The position numbers and the translations under genes are program-made. Positions 14,852 through 18,262 of a stretch of 18,262 nucleotides of DNA are shown in pieces (within the stretch, counting starts at the first letter, position 1; the number at the start of each line of letters is the position of its first letter). This DNA is from an uncultured Eubacteriales bacterium (GTDB taxonomy: Bacteria > Bacillota > Clostridia > Oscillospirales > Acutalibacteraceae), in contig CAKTTT010000024.1 in assembly GCA_934615635.1 (NCBI GenBank), positions 1-18,262 on the forward strand, read 5' to 3'. The notes beneath the pieces were generated by a model. That model was not told the origin of the DNA. It saw nothing but the letters and a program-made list of their open reading frames with translations, and did not search any database.

Positions 14852-16258
14852 TTACCCCGCGTCCTTTTCCTCCGCGGCGGCCCTCTCGCGCGCGTAGCCC
14901 CGCAGGGGATGGCTGCGATCCTCCCGGCTCATGGCCAATACTGTGGGAAAGAGCAGCAGCAGAGCCGCCAGATTGGGCAGCACCATCAGGCCGTTGCAGA
15001 CGTCCGACAGGGCCCACACCAGCCCGGACTGGAAAAGGCTGCCCAGGAACACAAAGCCCACCACCAGCCCCTTGTACACCGGCACCGCCCGTTTGCTGCG
15101 GAACAGATACCGCACATTGGTTTCTCCGTAATAATACCAGCTTATAATGGTGGAGAAGGCGAAAAACAGCAGACAAAAGGCGATAAAGGGAGCGCCGAAG
15201 GCCCCCATGGAGCTGGAAAACGCCGCCTGGGTAACGTTGATCCCCGCATCCTCCCGGATCATGCCCGGCAGCACGCCGGAGGTGAGAATCACCAGGGCGG
15301 TAAGGGTAAGCACCACAAAGGTATCGAAAAATACGCTGACGATGGCCACATGTCCCTGCTTTTCCGGCCGGTCCACCTTGGCTACCGCATGGGCGTGGGG
15401 AGTGGAACCCATCCCCGCCTCGTTGGAGAAAAGACCGCGGGCCACGCCGTATTTCATCGACCGCAGCACCGTATATCCCGCCACGCCTCCAAAAGCGGCC
15501 GACGGACGAAAGGCGGCTTCAAAGATCATGCCGAAAGCGGGCAGAATCCGGTCGGCGTGAACCGCCAGCACCGCCACGCTCCCCACCAGATAAAGGCAGG
15601 CCATCACCGGCACCACCTTTTCGGTGAAGGCGGCGATGCGGCCTATGCCGCCCAGCAGGATCACCGCCGCCAGAGCGGCCACCGCCAGCCCGCCTATGAA
15701 CCGGGGCAGGCCCAACGAGGTTTCAAAGGCGGCGCAGATGGAATTGGACTGCACCATATTGCCGGTGAAGCCCAGGGCCAGAATCAGCAATGCGGAAAAA
15801 AGCCGCGCCAGCCACTTGCAATGGAGACCTTTTTCAATATAATAGGCAGGGCCGCCCACCGCCTGGCCGCTCTCATCCCTGCTCCGGAATCGCTGCGCCA
15901 GCAACGCCTCCGCGTAAATGGTGGCCATTCCCAGAAAGGCGGATACCCACATCCAGAAAATCGCTCCCGGGCCGCCCAGCACGATGGCGGTGGCCGCCCC
16001 CGCCAGATTACCGGTTCCCACCTGGCCCGCAATGGCGGTGGTGACGGCCTGAAAGGAGCTCATGCCGTGCTTCCCCGCCTTCGCCCCCTTGAGGGAAAAG
16101 CCGGAAAACATCTCCCGCAGTCCCGGAATAAACCGTCTGATCTGCACGCCTTTAAGAGCGATGGTGAAGAACAACCCCACCCCGCACAGCAGAAAGATCA
16201 GCAGGTAATCCCACAAAAAACTTTGAATCGCCTTGACGAATTGGGTTATTCCTTCCAT
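14852..16258 (-). CDS. Alanine/glycine:cation symporter (AGCS family)
   Basis: A 468-residue membrane protein of the AGCS (DAACS/AlsT-like) family that imports alanine or glycine with Na+ or H+. Signatures are GQVGTGNLAGAATAI (78-92) near the substrate site, GGPAYYIEKGL (135-145), and GLFSNEAGMGSTPHAHA (275-291). About eleven hydrophobic segments are visible; the C-terminal tail is charged (SREDRSHPLRGYARERAAAEEK). The ATG at 16258 is chosen because GAGGAG lies ten bases before it and residue one starts the conserved region; the frame extends to 16345, but that part overlaps the promoter. The RNA start lies about 50 bases before the ATG, so there is no room for a glycine riboswitch. It diverges from eutS. 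Confidence 0.94.
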   Translation of the reverse strand: MEGITQFVKAIQSFLWDYLLIFLLCGVGLFFTIALKGVQIRRFIPGLREMFSGFSLKGAKAGKHGMSSFQAVTTAIAGQVGTGNLAGAATAIVLGGPGAIFWMWVSAFLGMATIYAEALLAQRFRSRDESGQAVGGPAYYIEKGLHCKWLARLFSALLILALGFTGNMVQSNSICAAFETSLGLPRFIGGLAVAALAAVILLGGIGRIAAFTEKVVPVMACLYLVGSVAVLAVHADRILPAFGMIFEAAFRPSAAFGGVAGYTVLRSMKYGVARGLFSNEAGMGSTPHAHAVAKVDRPEKQGHVAIVSVFFDTFVVLTLTALVILTSGVLPGMIREDAGINVTQAAFSSSMGAFGAPFIAFCLLFFAFSTIISWYYYGETNVRYLFRSKRAVPVYKGLVVGFVFLGSLFQSGLVWALSDVCNGLMVLPNLAALLLLFPTVLAMSREDRSHPLRGYARERAAAEEKDAG

Positions 16259-16316
16259 CTCGTTCCCGCTCCTCGCTGATTTTACCGCCGCGGGCGTGCG
16301 GCGGACAACAAGCTTC

Positions 16317-16345
16317 AGTATAACACAGGAAAAAAAGGGGGACAA
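16317..16345 (-). promoter_or_regulatory. Sigma-A type promoter for the symporter gene
   Basis: On the minus strand TTGTCC (16340-16345), a 17-bp spacer and TATACT (16317-16322), about 58 bases before the start codon. Confidence 0.8.
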
Positions 16346-16535
16346 GCTCTTTCGTTACTTTTTTATCAATCCACCGCTGCCCTGTCGGATTTTCACCGCA
16401 CAGCCGTCTTCCCGATCCCAGCCGTTTCTCCCTCCATCCGTCCAAACGCGGCCGTTTGCCTCCCCTTCCCTCGAGGCCGGCGACTATTCCCCCTTTTTGG
16501 CGCAGAGTCCGCGCCGCGATCCGCATGGGCGGCGA

Positions 16536-16564
16536 TTGACACCGGGCGGCGAAAGAGGTACAAT
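16536..16564 (+). promoter_or_regulatory. Sigma-A type promoter for eutS-eutP
   Basis: Perfect TTGACA (16536-16541), 17-bp spacer and TACAAT (16559-16564), 31 bases before the eutS ATG. It leaves no room for the antitermination leader seen in EutVW-controlled operons. Nothing is seen in 16346-16535. Confidence 0.85.
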
Positions 16565-16595
16565 AAACCCAACGCTTTGTAAAGGATGGAATCGC

Positions 16596-16973
16596 ATGGA
16601 TTTTCAGCAGCTTCTGGGCAAAGAGGACAAACTGCGCATCATACAAGAAACCGTTCCCGGCCGTCAGATCACCCTGGCCCACATCATCGCGGGGCCGGAC
16701 GCCATTATTTATAAGAAGCTGGGTTTGGATCCCCGCATGGATTACGCCCGCTCCGCCATCGGCATTCTCACCATCACCCCCAGCGAAACCGCCATTATCG
16801 CCGCCGATATTTCCATCAAGGCCTCGGGGGTGGAACTGGGTTTTGTGGACCGCTTCAGCGGCACGGTAATCGTCACCGGCAGCGTGTCCGATGTGGAGGC
16901 GTCTCTCCAGGCCGTGCTGGCCTATGCCCGCGATACCCTGGGCTTCACCGTCTGCCCCGTCACCAAGACCTGA
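16596..16973 (+). CDS. eutS: EutS-type bacterial microcompartment shell protein
   Basis: A 125-residue BMC shell protein of the circularly permuted EutS/PduU type. In the family it forms hexamers in the shell of ethanolamine or propanediol organelles. The match is full length: RIIQETVPGRQITLAHIIAG (14-33), AIGILTITPSETAIIAADIS (54-73) and LGFVDRFSGTVIVTGSV (81-97), ending TVCPVTKT. An extra ten or so residues (MDFQQLLGKED) precede the usual start; AAAGGA nine bases before the ATG at 16596 supports this start. An in-frame upstream extension to 16233 overlaps the promoter and is not real. It is followed after 11 bases by eutP. No other shell protein or enzyme gene is in the window. Confidence 0.93.
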   Translation: MDFQQLLGKEDKLRIIQETVPGRQITLAHIIAGPDAIIYKKLGLDPRMDYARSAIGILTITPSETAIIAADISIKASGVELGFVDRFSGTVIVTGSVSDVEASLQAVLAYARDTLGFTVCPVTKT

Positions 16974-16984
16974 GGAGTAACGCC

Positions 16985-17482
16985 GTGAAAAAAATCATCC
17001 TCATGGGCCGGGTGGGCTGCGGCAAGACCACCCTCACCCAGGCGCTGCGGGGCAAAACCATCCACTATCACAAGACCCAGTATATCAACCATCACGACGT
17101 GGTCATCGATACGCCGGGAGAATATGCCGAGACCCAGTCCTTGGGCCGCGCTTTGGCCCTTTATTCCTATGAGGCGGACGTGGTGGGCCTGCTGGTGAGC
17201 GCGACGGAGGATTACTGCCTTTTTCCGCCCAATGTAACGCCCTGCGCCAATCGTCCCGTCATCGGCATCGTCACCAAGATTGACCGGCCGGATGCCCGGC
17301 CCGACCGGGCGGCGGCCTGGCTGCGGTTATGTGGCTGCGAGGACATTTTTCCCGTCAGCGCGGCCACCGGCGAAGGGCTGTGGCGGATCTTCGAGTATCT
17401 TCGGCAGCCTGAGGAGGACCTTCCCTGGGAAGGCGATGCGGGTGAAAACGCGCCGGTTAAGGGCAAAAGCTCCCAGGTCTAG
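16985..17482 (+). CDS. eutP: EutP/PduV family small GTPase-like protein
   Basis: A 165-residue P-loop protein associated with ethanolamine and propanediol microcompartments; some members have acetate kinase activity. The Walker A motif is GRVGCGKTT (8-16), DTPGEY (42-47) corresponds to switch II, and VTKID (96-100) is the nucleotide specificity loop. HYHKTQ (27-32) and LYSYEADVVGLLVSA match PduV-like proteins. It starts with GTG at 16985; TGAGGAG, which overlaps the eutS stop, is seven bases upstream, so the pair is coupled. The C-terminal 20 residues (GENAPVKGKSSQV) are a low-complexity tail. No eutQ, eutA, eutB, eutC or other eut gene follows within the next 690 bases. Confidence 0.92.
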   Translation: MKKIILMGRVGCGKTTLTQALRGKTIHYHKTQYINHHDVVIDTPGEYAETQSLGRALALYSYEADVVGLLVSATEDYCLFPPNVTPCANRPVIGIVTKIDRPDARPDRAAAWLRLCGCEDIFPVSAATGEGLWRIFEYLRQPEEDLPWEGDAGENAPVKGKSSQV

Positions 17483-17897
17483 CCAACCGCTTCCATCGCC
17501 GGAACGGGAGCACAGCCGCTATTTCTGCCTCCGCTTTCCCCACAGCGGCGATTTTCCACCGCTGACAGGGAATCGACGGTGAGAGGAGAAAGGAACTCCG
17601 CCGGAGGAAGCGGCCGTCGGGAGCTCTTGAAAAAGGGCGGCATAGCCGGAAGGCCTCCCCTTTATCCGCGGGAAAGCGCCGGCGCTCCGCCCGCGGCCAG
17701 TTGCCATTCCTGGATTCAAAAAAGCGGGGAAAAGATAGGGATACGATATCCTTATATTGTCCGCAGTGAAGGGAGAAGCCTCTCTCAGCGGAGCAACGGA
17801 GAAGGAGACGGCTGAACGGTCGATACAGCGGAAAAACCGACCTATCAAAGCGTTCAAGAAGAGGCGGCTCCAGAGCAGCCCGACCAAAATGCAACCA
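17483..17897. other. Gene-free stretch after eutP, possibly transcribed
   Basis: About 415 bases before a clear plus-strand terminator. Open frames on the minus strand have no ribosome site or known product. A weak stem (GCCGCT 17515-17520 with AGCGGC 17544-17549, then GATTTT) might end eutP. A GGATACGATATCC palindrome lies near 17738-17750. No promoter of good quality was found; it is either eutP's 3' untranslated region or an unrecognised RNA. Confidence 0.4.
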
Positions 17898-17936
17898 AGC
17901 CCGTGAGAACACCCCCCCTGTTCCCGCGGGCTTTTT
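17898..17936 (+). terminator. Rho-independent terminator
   Basis: AGCCCG (17898-17903) pairs with CGGGCT (17927-17932), with an inner GAACA/TGTTC stem around a seven-C loop, and five T in 17932-17936. It reads on the plus strand, implying a transcript that ends here, about 450 bases past eutP. Confidence 0.75.
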
Positions 17937-18075
17937 CTGTCTCTCCTTCTTTCTGCAGATCCAGCGTTTTCGCGGATAGCGCCCCCACGCTCCCATCGCT
18001 TCTGCCGCCGCCTATCCGGGGCAGCCAGACGAAGGAAAGTTCCCTTTACCCGAACAGCGGAAAACATCGTTATCT

Positions 18076-18097
18076 ATCCCCGGTTCAACCGGGGGAT
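18076..18097 (+). terminator. Weak plus-strand hairpin, possible terminator
   Basis: ATCCCCGGTT (18076-18085) pairs with AACCGGGGGAT (18087-18097) with one bulge, followed by CTTTCTT. The T run is broken, so termination would be weak. Confidence 0.45.
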
Positions 18098-18121
18098 CTT
18101 TCTTACCTGCTCGGCAACATG

Positions 18122-18159
18122 AAAAAGCGGCCTCTCCGGTTTAACCGAAGGGGCCGCTT
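18122..18159 (-). terminator. Terminator of the right-edge minus-strand gene
   Basis: AAGCGGCC (18125-18132) pairs with GGCCGCTT (18152-18159), with an inner CCGGTT/AACCG stem. On the minus strand the stem is followed by TTTTT (18122-18126), 14 bases past the stop codon at 18173. Confidence 0.78.
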
Positions 18160-18172
18160 CCTATGTTCACAC

Positions 18173-18262
18173 TTATTTCTTCTTGAATTTCAGCACGGCG
18201 AAGATGATCGCCGCAGCGGCCACCACGGCCACAGCCACGCAGACCAGCACGATCGTCAGCGT
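18173..18262 (-). CDS. C-terminal membrane anchor of a truncated protein
   Basis: Thirty codons enter from the right edge and stop at TAA 18173-18175. The residues are an uninterrupted hydrophobic helix (TLTIVLVCVAVAVVAAAAII then FAVL) followed by the basic tail KFKKK. This is how surface proteins of this group are held in the membrane by a C-terminal helix, and a good terminator follows. The rest lies outside the window, so the function is unknown. Confidence 0.7.
   Translation of the reverse strand, partial: TLTIVLVCVAVAVVAAAAIIFAVLKFKKK

Noticed and set aside
16259..16316. Glycine riboswitch before the symporter gene
   Set aside because: The promoter leaves only about 50 bases of leader, too short for the aptamer.
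17515..17553. Terminator directly after eutP
   Set aside because: The six-pair stem has a 23-base loop and only four T, too weak to call.

Overview
The window is GC-rich chromosomal DNA from a Gram-positive anaerobe. Sigma-A type promoters with 17-bp spacers, strong Shine-Dalgarno sites, rho-independent terminators, TTG and GTG starts, a pyruvate kinase with a C-terminal phosphotransfer domain, BioY, lipoproteins and a eutS-eutP pair together suggest a high-GC gut Clostridia member (Oscillospirales-like Bacillota). This is inferred from gene content only; no rRNA or other marker gene is present.

Layout, left to right. Positions 1-2630 (minus): a secreted GH5-like glycoside hydrolase lipoprotein cut by the window edge, and an O-acetylhomoserine sulfhydrylase with its own promoter. 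Positions 2771-6304 (plus): a small two-helix membrane protein, the bifunctional NAD(P)HX repair enzyme Nnr, a small lipoprotein, and a solitary acidic hypothetical gene with its own promoter. Positions 6651-8377 (minus): a two-gene unit of a VanY-type D,D-carboxypeptidase followed by the biotin transporter BioY. Positions 8560-10470 (plus): pyruvate kinase, ended by a near-perfect bidirectional terminator. Positions 10524-12750 (minus): a uridine-phosphorylase-like enzyme translationally coupled to a Tim44-like membrane protein with a zinc ribbon. Ahead of these lies a 91-bp tandem repeat array that appears to be transcribed as their leader. Positions 12901-14353 (plus): a MATE efflux transporter. 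Positions 14852-16345 (minus): an alanine/glycine:cation symporter. Positions 16536-17482 (plus): eutS and eutP without any other ethanolamine genes. Positions 17483-18172 hold no convincing gene but carry terminators. The last 90 bases encode the C-terminal membrane anchor of a minus-strand protein.

Most of the window is housekeeping metabolism (methionine/cysteine synthesis, cofactor repair, glycolysis, nucleoside salvage, transport) arranged as short transcription units. The parts most worth a second look are the 91-bp tandem repeat leader at about 12378-12741, whose units keep a paired stem on the minus-strand RNA through G-U wobbles; the orphan eutS-eutP pair; the uridine-phosphorylase-like enzyme with an altered specificity loop; and the long gene-free stretch after eutP that ends in a clear terminator.
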